A DNA stretch of 64,000 nt from Candidatus Nitrosopelagicus brevis. GTDB lineage: Archaea > Thermoproteota > Nitrososphaeria > Nitrososphaerales > Nitrosopumilaceae. Numbering within the stretch: the stretch's first letter is position 1; each line of letters starts with the position of its first letter. The translations under genes and the position numbers were made by a program. Below, piece by piece: positions 34,871 to 42,721 of this stretch. The DNA is taken from NCBI RefSeq assembly GCF_000812185.1, contig NZ_CP007026.1, forward strand, positions 619,222 through 683,221. The letters are read 5' to 3'. The notes beneath the pieces are model-generated. The model was not told the DNA's origin and made no database searches. It worked only from the letters and a program-made list of their open reading frames with translations.

Positions 34871-35977
34871 GTGAATCATCATCACTTTGAGGGAAAAGAT
34901 ATACCGCACATTAAACTTGATTCTAAAACTACCGTGAAAGAATTAATTGAAATTTATGCAAATTCAGGATTCAATGCAAGACAATTAGGCGAGGCTGCAA
35001 AATTATATCAAAAAATGATACATGAGAATGCAACTATTTGTTTAACAGTTGCAGGTGCAATGACACCAGTAGGATTTGGAGGAATTATCAAGACACTTTT
35101 AGAAAAGGGGTTTGTAGACTGGATTGTCACAACAGGTGCAAACGTTTACCATGAAGATCATTTTGCCTGGGGATTACCAGTGAAACAAGGTCACTTTGAA
35201 GTTGATGATAACATATTGTATGAGAAAGAAATTGTAAGAATTAGAGATGTATATGTAAAATTTTATGAAACATTGGAATTAGAAGATAACATTATTCAGA
35301 ATATGTTTAAAGACAAATTTTCAGAAAAATCATTTACAACTGCGGAATTTTGTAATGTTTTAGGAAAGATTAGTAAAGAAAAATCAAAATTTCCTGAAAA
35401 AAGCTTTCTTACAACAGCATATGAGTTGGATGTTCCAGTATACGTATCTACACTCAAAGATTCATCACTTGCAATGAATTTAGCAGTACATAGATTGAAA
35501 AACAAACCATTCAATCTAGATTTCGTTAGGGAGATTATTGAACAAGCAGCTATTGTTTACAATTCAAAAAAATCAGGTATTTTAGAACTTGGCGGAGGAG
35601 TGCCAAAAAATACAGCGCAGCAGACAGGTCCACTACTAGATCAAATTTTAAGAAAAGATCATGGAGGACAAGATTACATTATTCAAATTACAGATGCTCG
35701 ACCTGATACGGGAGGATTATCTGGTGCAACACTACAAGAAGGAAAAAGTTGGGGAAAGGTGCAAGATTCTCATGAAGATTTGATTACAGTGTATACTGAC
35801 TCTACAATCGCATTCCCTTTGTTAGCACTCTATGCATTATCAAATGAAGAATCAAGAGAACAAAAAAGAATTTACAAAAATTTGGACAAATATTACAAAT
35901 CACTACAAGATTCAGCAAGTAAAGTCCCAGACAAATTTGCCGACATTTTGAAAAAATCGGATATTAACCTGGATTAA
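34871..35977 (+). CDS. dys: Deoxyhypusine synthase
   Basis: The enzyme transfers the aminobutyl group of spermidine to a lysine of translation factor aIF5A. The 368-residue protein has NAD-binding segments (LTVAGAMTPVGFGG, TTGANVYHED) and the active-site lysine in EGKSWGKVQ near residue 295. The start is GTG: an overlapping ATG at 34869 runs straight into a stop, and the TATA element near 34848 fits a leaderless GTG start. Confidence 0.95.
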   Translation: MNHHHFEGKDIPHIKLDSKTTVKELIEIYANSGFNARQLGEAAKLYQKMIHENATICLTVAGAMTPVGFGGIIKTLLEKGFVDWIVTTGANVYHEDHFAWGLPVKQGHFEVDDNILYEKEIVRIRDVYVKFYETLELEDNIIQNMFKDKFSEKSFTTAEFCNVLGKISKEKSKFPEKSFLTTAYELDVPVYVSTLKDSSLAMNLAVHRLKNKPFNLDFVREIIEQAAIVYNSKKSGILELGGGVPKNTAQQTGPLLDQILRKDHGGQDYIIQITDARPDTGGLSGATLQEGKSWGKVQDSHEDLITVYTDSTIAFPLLALYALSNEESREQKRIYKNLDKYYKSLQDSASKVPDKFADILKKSDINLD

Positions 35978-36057
35978 GATTTTTTATTTGCCTTTCTTCG
36001 AGCGGCTTTTTGATCTGCAAATCGTGCATGTTTTCCGTCTTTTCTTTTACTACCCAT
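35974..36057 (-). CDS. Very small basic protein (27 aa)
   Basis: A 27-residue frame beginning MGSKRKDGKHARF and rich in Lys/Arg/Ala, strongly basic with no cysteine. Its stop overlaps the dys stop convergently. It could be a ribosome- or nucleic-acid-associated peptide. No clear TATA element was found at the expected distance, so confidence is limited. Confidence 0.45.
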   Translation of the reverse strand: MGSKRKDGKHARFADQKAARRKANKKS

Positions 36058-36137
36058 AAATAATGGAAAAAATCTTTTTCAATGTAAATGATTCGGTGCA
36101 TGTAAAAAATTAAAAGTGCTTATTTTTCAAATGAATT

Positions 36138-36452
36138 ATGGGAAAAATGTTTCCAATTGTAATTATTGCAGTAGCAATCATTGGATTTTCATCTTCTGCA
36201 TATTTTTTCAGTCAAACTACCATTACAATAGAAAGTCCCATCACAATGGAAGTTCAGAATAATAATTCAGTAATGCAAGAAATAGAGTCATGTATTGAAC
36301 AAAATCTTGCGGGTCAAAGCTCTGTTGCACTAAATTCATTCAATACAAACATGTTACTAACTCTAAAAGAGGCTGCAATGGAAACTAATGATGAATATGA
36401 GTTAGAGCAGATTAAACAGAAATTATACACATTGACGGATTGTAGACCTTAA
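36138..36452 (+). CDS. Small membrane-anchored hypothetical protein
   Basis: A 104-residue protein with an N-terminal signal-anchor (about 5-23) and an extracytoplasmic helical part containing two cysteines (E-S-C-I-E and T-D-C-R-P at the very end), which may pair. No family recognised. Convergent with the next gene. Confidence 0.65.
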   Translation: MGKMFPIVIIAVAIIGFSSSAYFFSQTTITIESPITMEVQNNNSVMQEIESCIEQNLAGQSSVALNSFNTNMLLTLKEAAMETNDEYELEQIKQKLYTLTDCRP

Positions 36453-36453
36453 A

Positions 36454-36666
36454 TTAACCTCTATCATATCTAGCACGTTCTAGAGAGCGGTCTTCTTTTG
36501 TTGCCTTTTTCCATTCTTTGTAATGTTCTTTACATAAACCAGATTTTTTTCCAGATGAGTTAAGACGTAATCCTGCATCCTCAATTTTTTTTGTATTTAG
36601 AGAACGTACTGCATCAGCATCACAGCCATCAACATTACACTTTGCGCCTTTTGAAATGATACCCAT
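36454..36666 (-). CDS. Small cysteine-rich basic protein
   Basis: A 70-residue basic protein with C-N-V-D-G-C (C-x4-C) near residue 9 and C-K-E-H near 50, likely one zinc site (C-x4-C ... C-x2-H). The C-terminus is Lys/Arg-rich. This looks like a nucleic-acid or ribosome-associated small protein; no function is known. It is divergent from S25e. Confidence 0.65.
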   Translation of the reverse strand: MGIISKGAKCNVDGCDADAVRSLNTKKIEDAGLRLNSSGKKSGLCKEHYKEWKKATKEDRSLERARYDRG

Positions 36667-36703
36667 GTGGTAATAACAATTCGACTGTTAATAAAGTTGA
36701 AAT

Positions 36704-36720
36704 GAACAAAGTTTTTGTTC
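36704..36720. promoter_or_regulatory. Inverted repeat next to the S25e promoter
   Basis: GAACAAA, a 3-base spacer and TTTGTTC form a perfect 7-bp inverted repeat ending one base before the S25e TATA box, over the BRE position. A dimeric regulator bound here would block or recruit TFB. It may equally belong to the divergent small gene. Confidence 0.4.
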
Positions 36721-36721
36721 G

Positions 36722-36729
36722 TTTATAAA
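36722..36729 (+). promoter_or_regulatory. TATA box of the S25e gene
   Basis: TTTATAAA is centred 26.5 bases upstream of the S25e ATG at 36752, the spacing of a leaderless message. Confidence 0.6.
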
Positions 36730-36751
36730 TAGGAATTAAAGATGGAGAAAC

Positions 36752-37051
36752 ATGGGTAGTAAGAACAAATCAGTCTCATCTAGTGAAAAATCACAAGGCG
36801 GTAAAGACAAGGCAAAAAAAGACAAGAAAGATCACAGTGATAAAAAAGAGGTTGACGTATTTATCAATGAAGAACAGGCAAATAAAATAATTAAATCATC
36901 TAAAGCAATTACAATTCAAGATTTAGCAAGACAAGCAAATGTAAAAATTTCAACTGCAAATGCATTTCTTAAAAAAGCATTAGCAGAAGGTGCTGTAAAG
37001 AAGGTTGGCGGATTTAGTGGACACTATATCTATCAGCCTGCATCACAGTAG
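36752..37051 (+). CDS. rps25e: Ribosomal protein S25e
   Basis: A 99-residue small-subunit protein: a lysine/serine-rich flexible N-terminus (1-38) and a winged-helix domain (IQDLARQANVKISTANAFLKKALAEG) ending in a short beta hairpin. This matches eukaryotic and crenarchaeal/thaumarchaeal S25e. It overlaps the 3' end of the convergent cyclophilin-like gene by 19 bases. Confidence 0.9.
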   Translation: MGSKNKSVSSSEKSQGGKDKAKKDKKDHSDKKEVDVFINEEQANKIIKSSKAITIQDLARQANVKISTANAFLKKALAEGAVKKVGGFSGHYIYQPASQ

Positions 37052-37419
37052 ATAGACACCTCATCACCAGAACTAGCATTTAGCAATTCATCAACACCTT
37101 CAAGTATTTTTCCTATAGGAGTTAGATCTTTTCCAACCTTTGTATCCTTGTGAAAAAAACAAAATGCATGACCGACCGATAGAAAAGCAATATCACCTTT
37201 TTTGAACTCATTTCTAGTACGTTCACCTCCAGATTCAATGTGTGATTCAACATAGACACCGCTTGTACCAAGTATGTGGATAGTTCCAGTTACAGGCAAT
37301 GAACGAATTATTGTGCCAACTAAAGAAGGAGAAAGATGACGTTTTAATTCACATTTGATTTTGATTTTACCTTTTATTTCCAAAATTACTTGAGATTTTG
37401 ATACAGATCCACTATCCAT
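37033..37419 (-). CDS. Cyclophilin-like fold protein (PF04126 type)
   Basis: A 128-residue protein from the ATG at 37419; a longer frame from 37494 would run through the rpoK start region and is rejected. It is beta-rich, with FKKGDIAFLSVGHAFCFF and a GKILEGVDELL segment typical of the small archaeal cyclophilin-like family. Members lack a proven isomerase activity. TATATA lies 24 bases upstream, shared with rpoK. Confidence 0.7.
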   Translation of the reverse strand: MDSGSVSKSQVILEIKGKIKIKCELKRHLSPSLVGTIIRSLPVTGTIHILGTSGVYVESHIESGGERTRNEFKKGDIAFLSVGHAFCFFHKDTKVGKDLTPIGKILEGVDELLNASSGDEVSIYCDAG

Positions 37420-37440
37420 AATGAATTGTAAGCTTTGGAT

Positions 37441-37446
37441 TATATA
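37441..37446. promoter_or_regulatory. Single symmetric TATA element shared by rpoK and the cyclophilin-like gene
   Basis: TATATA lies between the divergent starts at 37419 (minus) and 37470 (plus); its centre is 24.5 and 26.5 bases from them. The gap is only 50 bases and contains no second clear element. Confidence 0.5.
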
Positions 37447-37469
37447 TTGGCATTTTTCAATTAGTTTAC

Positions 37470-38015
37470 TTGTCTGAGCCTGAAGAAACACCAATTACAA
37501 CTGAAAAGAAAGAAGAGGAACCAGCTCCACTTGTTGAAGAGGCAAAATTAGAAGAAATTATTCAGCCAGAAACAGAAGAAATTGATCCAGATGCAGAAAT
37601 TAGTATTCATGCAACAATGGAAAAAGCAATTGATAATTATAGAAAAATCAAAGAAGGTAAACAAGAATTAACTGATAAACAACTTGAGGATTTAGAAAAA
37701 GAATGTGAGGCAATTAGACAAAGAGAGATTATTGATGTTGATGAACAACATGAAGCAATTGAATTAAGCTCAGACGGAAAAATATTGATGGGCCCTCCAA
37801 CATTAACAAGATTTGAAAAAGCAAGAATTATGGGAGCACGTGCATTACAATTATCATTAGGAGCACCACCATTCATAGACATACCTGTAAGTGCTGCAAC
37901 TTCATTAGACATATCTATGAAAGAACTTGAGGAACGAGTGATTCCAATTACAATAAGACGTGTTTTACCTAATGGAGACTATCAAAATATACCATTATTT
38001 GATTTCAAAGAATAG
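37470..38015 (+). CDS. rpoK: DNA-directed RNA polymerase subunit K (Rpb6 homologue)
   Basis: The C-terminal part (about residues 105-181) is RpoK: LTRFEKARIMGARALQLSLGAPPFIDI, then the conserved basic strand and a final PLFDFKE. RpoK/Rpb6 is an assembly subunit near the base of the polymerase clamp. Ahead of it are about 100 residues that are acidic and helical (many Glu/Asp). Most archaeal RpoK proteins are 55-100 residues, so this extension is unusual, though eukaryotic Rpb6 also has an acidic tail. The TTG start fits the TATA spacing. Confidence 0.9.
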   Translation: MSEPEETPITTEKKEEEPAPLVEEAKLEEIIQPETEEIDPDAEISIHATMEKAIDNYRKIKEGKQELTDKQLEDLEKECEAIRQREIIDVDEQHEAIELSSDGKILMGPPTLTRFEKARIMGARALQLSLGAPPFIDIPVSAATSLDISMKELEERVIPITIRRVLPNGDYQNIPLFDFKE

Positions 38016-38064
38016 ACGATTCGTCTATAAAATTTAAAAGAAGTTCAGAAAGATTACAATTAAG

Positions 38065-38364
38065 ATGGAATTACAAGAAGTTGAACGATCAGAAAATAAT
38101 GTAGATAAAGATAGTTATTTTGTAAAAGATGAATCAGTGATGACTGGCGCCTTGGATGTTTTAACAGCAATGGATTCAAGTAAAAGAGCTGTTTTGCTGG
38201 CCAAAGGTAATTTAATTCCAAATGCAGTAGCAATTGCAAATATTGTGACAGAAAATATGTTAAAAGGAAATTCAAAAATTGAGAATATTAAATTAGACAG
38301 TGTAATTTCAGAGGAAGATGGACAAATGATTTCAAATATAGAAATTATTTTGACAAAAAACTAG
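38065..38364 (+). CDS. albA: Alba-family nucleic-acid-binding protein
   Basis: A 99-residue member of the Alba family of archaeal chromatin/RNA-binding proteins. The Alba core is visible: YFVKDESVMTGALDVLTA, then RAVLLAKGNLIPNAVAIANIV (the basic loop and helix) and the C-terminal ISNIEIILTK strand. It is less basic than classic Alba, so RNA binding is possible. It follows rpoK by 49 bases on the same strand. Confidence 0.8.
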   Translation: MELQEVERSENNVDKDSYFVKDESVMTGALDVLTAMDSSKRAVLLAKGNLIPNAVAIANIVTENMLKGNSKIENIKLDSVISEEDGQMISNIEIILTKN

Positions 38365-38777
38365 TAAACGCTGCCTGGTCCTTTTTCTAACATAGTTTGG
38401 CACTCATTGCAAATTGCCTCATCAATATCAGATTCTAATTCATGATGAATATCACAAATTAAGAGACTTGTTTTGATGTAATTACAAAGTCCTATGAATT
38501 TTGAGAGAGTTGAAGGTGTATATGCCATATCAGATGCAAGGTTTTGTGAGATTTCTTGAATCATTTCAGAGACTTGTTTTTCAGCAGAGAGTTTTTTTAT
38601 TAATTCTGGATCACCGCGTGTTCCGCGAATGTAATTACTGATTGCAGCTTGTGTAACTCCTAACATTTTTGAGATCATTTCTTCTCTAACATTATGATTT
38701 TCAGATAAATCTTTAGCTAGAATTGCACGTAATGCGGGAATCAATGTTTTTGATTCAATTTCTGCAGGAAGTAACAT
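38361..38777 (-). CDS. Predicted HTH transcription regulator (COG2522-like)
   Basis: A 138-residue protein with an N-terminal helix-turn-helix (EMISKMLGVTQAAISNYIRGTRG, about 33-55), a middle helical region and a C-terminal pair of cysteines (E-A-I-C-N-E-C). The order and sequence resemble the archaeal COG2522 regulators, known to me partly as fusions to thiamine enzymes; here the regulator stands alone. Target unknown. A TTATAA element lies about 26 bases upstream. Confidence 0.75.
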   Translation of the reverse strand: MLLPAEIESKTLIPALRAILAKDLSENHNVREEMISKMLGVTQAAISNYIRGTRGDPELIKKLSAEKQVSEMIQEISQNLASDMAYTPSTLSKFIGLCNYIKTSLLICDIHHELESDIDEAICNECQTMLEKGPGSVY

Positions 38778-38881
38778 GAATCATATTAACAGGATTACCT
38801 TATAAGTTCGGCTAAAATTAGGTGAAACTATCTCTTAATGAATTAACAAATTTTTATTTAAAATAGTATTATGATTAGATC

Positions 38882-39829
38882 ATGGAAACAGAAGAAGAAC
38901 AATGCATGCGGATTTTAACTAATGCCGTAAATGAATGCAAGTCAGATTGGATTGCACTGTCAGGAGGATTAGATAGTAGTATATTGGCACATTTACGAAA
39001 AGATCAGAAACCTCAAACAATGACTATAATCACAAAAGATTTTCTAGGTACAGATCTTACTTTTGCACAGATTATTGCCAAACATTTAGGATTGAATTTA
39101 TCATTAATTCAAGTAAGTATGGAAGATGTATTAGATTCAATTAATGAAACAATCAAAATTCTAGGCAATTACAACGACATAGAAATACGCAATTCAATTG
39201 TACCTTACATTTACCTAACCACATTGAAGAAAAAAGGAGTAGATTCTGTAATAACAGGTGATGGTGCAGATGAAGTTTTTGCAGGATATAATTTTCTTTT
39301 AAAAAAATCAGATGAGGAAATTGGTGAAGAATTAAAACGAATAAAAAAAATTATGCATTTTCCATCAAAAGATATTGCCACATCGTTAAACATGAAAGTT
39401 GAAACGCCATTTTTAAATGAAGAACTAATAAAATTTTCAGATGATATAGAAATTTCAAAAAAGATTAATGTCAAAGATGGGGGAAAATTTGGAAAGTGGA
39501 TACTTAGAGAGACATTTGAGAAATATCTGCCAAACAACATCACATGGAGAGAGAAATCACCTATGCAAGATGGATCGGGTACCAATAATCTAACAGGATT
39601 ATTCAATACAATAATTACAGATGATATTTTTACGCAGAAAAAAACAAGAATTTTAGAAGAAGACGGAGTATATATCAGAACTAAAGAATCATTACACTAC
39701 TACGAATGTTTTAGAAAAACAAATTCAGTTAAAAAATCAGATTCCGATAACAGATGTCCAGATTGTAATTATGAGATTGCACCTAACTCAAGGTTTTGTA
39801 GGATGTGCGGAAAATTTCCAATTAATTAG
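38882..39829 (+). CDS. Asparagine-synthase-like protein with C-terminal zinc ribbon
   Basis: A 315-residue protein. Residues 15-250 are the ATP-pyrophosphatase (synthetase) domain of AsnB: PP-loop L-S-G-G-L-D-S-S near residue 24, TGDGADEVFAGYN near 125, and the FGKWILRETFEKYLP segment. The N-terminal glutaminase domain of AsnB is absent, so it would need ammonia directly or another partner. The C-terminus has a four-cysteine zinc ribbon (C-P-D-C ... C-R-M-C). With GatCAB present, asparagine synthesis may not be its role; another amidation or adenylation is possible. Confidence 0.8.
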   Translation: METEEEQCMRILTNAVNECKSDWIALSGGLDSSILAHLRKDQKPQTMTIITKDFLGTDLTFAQIIAKHLGLNLSLIQVSMEDVLDSINETIKILGNYNDIEIRNSIVPYIYLTTLKKKGVDSVITGDGADEVFAGYNFLLKKSDEEIGEELKRIKKIMHFPSKDIATSLNMKVETPFLNEELIKFSDDIEISKKINVKDGGKFGKWILRETFEKYLPNNITWREKSPMQDGSGTNNLTGLFNTIITDDIFTQKKTRILEEDGVYIRTKESLHYYECFRKTNSVKKSDSDNRCPDCNYEIAPNSRFCRMCGKFPIN

Positions 39830-39974
39830 ATTTTTTTGACCATTTTTTGGGTTTTTTAATGAAGATTTTTTTGCAGCCATCACAACAAAAATGATACTTT
39901 TTTGATTTGTATTCATGAGTCACAGATAAATCCTCATCAAATTCAAGGCCACAAACAGGATCTGTAACTTTCAC
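39822..39974 (-). CDS. YHS-domain small protein (50 aa)
   Basis: A short frame with the YHS-domain layout: V-T-D-P-V-C-G-L near the start, then Y-H-F-C-C-D-G-C and F-I-K-K-P near the C-terminus. YHS domains are linked to metal (often copper or iron) handling. The start is GTG at 39974 (chosen by TATA position at 40002-40009), or a TTG four codons earlier (39986). Its end overlaps the stop of the convergent asparagine-synthase-like gene. The C-terminus is strongly basic. Confidence 0.7.
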   Translation of the reverse strand: MKVTDPVCGLEFDEDLSVTHEYKSKKYHFCCDGCKKIFIKKPKKWSKKSN

Positions 39975-40070
39975 AATTTTTTTCAATTAGGGTCGTATTT
40001 CTATTTATCTAAACACGTAGAACTCATTAATCATAAGTATGTCTTATATGGAAAAAAATGAATTTAATAC

Positions 40071-40238
40071 ATGAAAAAACTTTTTGGTGCATGTTCTGAG
40101 TGTGGGAAACAGGAATTATTTATGACTGAATACAACTGTTTAGGAATGTTAATGAAAACCAAAAACTGGATTGTTTGTAAAAATTGCGACTATGCAATAC
40201 AGATTGAAAAATTAAAGAATATGCTAACCTGCGTATGA
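40071..40238 (+). CDS. Small zinc-ribbon protein (55 aa)
   Basis: A 55-residue protein with C-S-E-C at 8-11 and C-K-N-C at 36-39, a four-cysteine ribbon, followed by a helix. TTATATG near 40043 is about 26 bases upstream of the ATG, fitting a leaderless transcript. Its stop abuts the convergent aldo/keto reductase gene. Function unknown. Confidence 0.65.
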   Translation: MKKLFGACSECGKQELFMTEYNCLGMLMKTKNWIVCKNCDYAIQIEKLKNMLTCV

Positions 40239-41333
40239 TTAAGAAACTAATTTTTTTACAAACTCGTCGTATTCAGATTGATTCATAGAATTGATTTTCA
40301 TAACTTGGAGATTTTCTTCTACATGTGTACTTGATTTTTGACCAATTAACGGTGCAAGAACTCCAGGAGTTGAACGAATGAATTGTAAAAGACCAACAGA
40401 AGGAGATGAATTTGCAAAGAGTGGTTTTGATTTTGCCCATTCTAAGAGTCGTCCTTGCATCAATGGAACACTTGTGAAAACACCAATTCCAAATTCAACT
40501 GCTGATTCTAAAATTGATTTTTGTATTCCTTCAACAGTTTGGTTTTTCAAAAGCATCGCTTGATCGAAATTTAAATTGAAAGGAAGTTGTATGAATCTAA
40601 ACCCATGATCATTTCCGCCAACGTCTTGCGCAAGTTTCACTACATCTTCCAAAGAAAGAAACATTGCATTATCAAAAGTGGCTCTAAAGCATTCCCATGT
40701 TGCTAAACCATAAAATCTAATTTTTCCTTCTTTACGTTTTTCTTCATAAAATTCAAAAACTTTTTTCAGATTTTCTAAGAATTGGGATTTAGACATTTCA
40801 GGATGACCCTCAACAGCATTATGAAGATACATCAAATCAATACATTCAAGATTTAGATTTTTCAAACTACGCTCAAGTTGATCTTGAAGATATGGAATAG
40901 TCATACAATGATAACCTGAGGAAATATCTCCTTCTTTGATAATTCCAGGTTTACCTAATTCACGCATAATATATTGCATAAAATCCTCTTTGATGTCACC
41001 ATCATTAGTGACATAACCATTTTTTGTACAGATGAATAGTTCTTCTCTTTTGATTAGATTTTCATCTAATAATTCAGATAATGCAGTCCCAATGCTTCGT
41101 TCAGATTTTTGAGCACGATAATTTATTGCAGTATCAATTACATTTATTCCAGATAAAATTGATTTTTTTACAGCGTCTTTTACTATCTCATCGGTTTGTG
41201 AATCCGGTTCGCCAAGATAAGTTCCAATTCCAATATTTGATAAATGTAAATTTTGAAATAAATTATAATTTTCAGTAAGGAATTTTTCAGAGAAAGACTT
41301 TGTTCCTTCAGATGTAGCATAACCAGAAATCAT
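40239..41333 (-). CDS. Aldo/keto reductase family protein
   Basis: A 364-residue NADPH-type oxidoreductase. The catalytic tetrad is recognisable: Asp and Tyr in VIDTAINYR (about 60-68), Lys in FICTKNGYV, and His in YLHNAVEGH. It is somewhat longer than the usual 310-330 residues because of inserts around 110-130. The substrate is unknown. Lies 25 bases downstream of the UbiA-family gene on the same strand. Confidence 0.9.
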   Translation of the reverse strand: MISGYATSEGTKSFSEKFLTENYNLFQNLHLSNIGIGTYLGEPDSQTDEIVKDAVKKSILSGINVIDTAINYRAQKSERSIGTALSELLDENLIKREELFICTKNGYVTNDGDIKEDFMQYIMRELGKPGIIKEGDISSGYHCMTIPYLQDQLERSLKNLNLECIDLMYLHNAVEGHPEMSKSQFLENLKKVFEFYEEKRKEGKIRFYGLATWECFRATFDNAMFLSLEDVVKLAQDVGGNDHGFRFIQLPFNLNFDQAMLLKNQTVEGIQKSILESAVEFGIGVFTSVPLMQGRLLEWAKSKPLFANSSPSVGLLQFIRSTPGVLAPLIGQKSSTHVEENLQVMKINSMNQSEYDEFVKKLVS

Positions 41334-41358
41334 TCTAAATTACTTCACACATCATTAC

Positions 41359-42243
41359 TTAAAATCCTATCAAAAATGATATAATGAATAATGCACCGGC
41401 AATTCTACTGAAATAAAGTGTGTTGGTCATAGAACTAAGTAAAATATTTTCAGATTTTTCTAAATCTTTCAAATGTAATATTGCCAATATTAGAAATGGT
41501 TTGGCTAGAAGTACAATCAAGCTGTAGATTGGAAATAATCCCGATACTACACCATAAATTATAATTCCATACGCCAATACTGGAAAAATTAAGAATGTCT
41601 TAACTGCATTTGTTTTACCAAAAATGATGATAAGGGTTCGTCTTCCTTTTTCTTTATCAACATCATGATCAGGAATTGATGTTACAAATAGTACTAATGA
41701 AGAAAGAACACCCACTACAATTCCTGCAAGTATTGTGAAATCATCAATGCTTTGAGATTGAATGAAATATGTTCCAATTATAATCAAAGTTCCCTTAATT
41801 GTTACAAATACTTCTGCTAATCCCCAATTCACAATCTTTGTAGAATAAAAAATTACAGAAAGAATTGCAAATCCAAGAATTAATCCAATTGTAATTCCAA
41901 AGATTATAACAAAATAAATTCCAATTATTGCACCTAAAATGAGAAATGCAATTCCAACGATGTAAACTGATTTTGGCTTTAATAGCCCTTCAGGTAAAAC
42001 ACCGGTACCGCCACTCATCTTAGTTCGTTTTGTTTTTGTATCGATGCCACGTTTGAAATCCCAATAATCATTTAATAGATCCACACTAGCATGTAGAGAA
42101 ATTACACCTGCAAATGTCAAAAATGCATGAATAATGTCTATTGGGTGACCAGAATGCCATGCAAGAGATAAGCCAAGAGAGACAGCAATGACAGACGCTA
42201 AGAGAAATTTTACTCTTATTGCACGTAACCAGACAGAAAGCAT
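41359..42243 (-). CDS. UbiA-family prenyltransferase (MenA-like)
   Basis: A 294-residue integral membrane protein with about eight to nine helices. Both metal-diphosphate motifs of the family are present: N-D-Y-W-D-F-K-R-G-I-D near residue 59 and D-H-D-V-D-K-E-K near 190. The SGGTGVLPEGLL loop resembles MenA-type enzymes. It may attach a prenyl chain to a quinone head group; other UbiA roles (lipid ether or heme) cannot be excluded. It overlaps the upstream DUF2203 gene by one base. Confidence 0.88.
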   Translation of the reverse strand: MLSVWLRAIRVKFLLASVIAVSLGLSLAWHSGHPIDIIHAFLTFAGVISLHASVDLLNDYWDFKRGIDTKTKRTKMSGGTGVLPEGLLKPKSVYIVGIAFLILGAIIGIYFVIIFGITIGLILGFAILSVIFYSTKIVNWGLAEVFVTIKGTLIIIGTYFIQSQSIDDFTILAGIVVGVLSSLVLFVTSIPDHDVDKEKGRRTLIIIFGKTNAVKTFLIFPVLAYGIIIYGVVSGLFPIYSLIVLLAKPFLILAILHLKDLEKSENILLSSMTNTLYFSRIAGALFIISFLIGF

Positions 42244-42644
42244 TAGATTAATGACTCAGCATCAACACTGATTGGTTTTCTTCCATTAAAGCCAGAATCT
42301 TTTTCATGCCAGAATTTTATTTCTGTTTCACCTTCTTTCCAACAAAGCCAAACCTCTTCATCAAATCTTTTTGAAGGAAAATCTAGAAGACCTTGATCTA
42401 AACCTTTCATAACAACACCAGTTTCTTCTAATTCTTCAATAGTTTTATAGAATTTAGATAATTCTTCATTTAATTTTTGTTTTAAAACAACATATTTTTC
42501 AAATGTATCATTATCAGATAGCGTAACTTGAAGTTCTTGTTCGGCTTTGATTACTTCCATTTTTTGTTTTTTAATATTATCATATTTTTGTATGACAAGT
42601 GGTAAAACTTCATTTGCAGTCTGTACTGTAAAGTATTTGAACAA
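42243..42644 (-). CDS. DUF2203-family protein
   Basis: A 133-residue protein: an N-terminal FTVQTANEVLPLV segment, a long charged coiled-coil helix (about 20-75) and a C-terminal GVVMKGLDQGLLDFPSKR ... WLCWKEGE block. This is the DUF2203 pattern, of unknown function. It is the first gene in the run with UbiA and the aldo/keto reductase. Confidence 0.8.
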   Translation of the reverse strand: MFKYFTVQTANEVLPLVIQKYDNIKKQKMEVIKAEQELQVTLSDNDTFEKYVVLKQKLNEELSKFYKTIEELEETGVVMKGLDQGLLDFPSKRFDEEVWLCWKEGETEIKFWHEKDSGFNGRKPISVDAESLI

Positions 42645-42721
42645 TATCGTGATGATTGAATTGTTTAATTAAAAGATATCTTGATGCAATTACTTATAAT
42701 CCAATAAATTATGAGAACATT

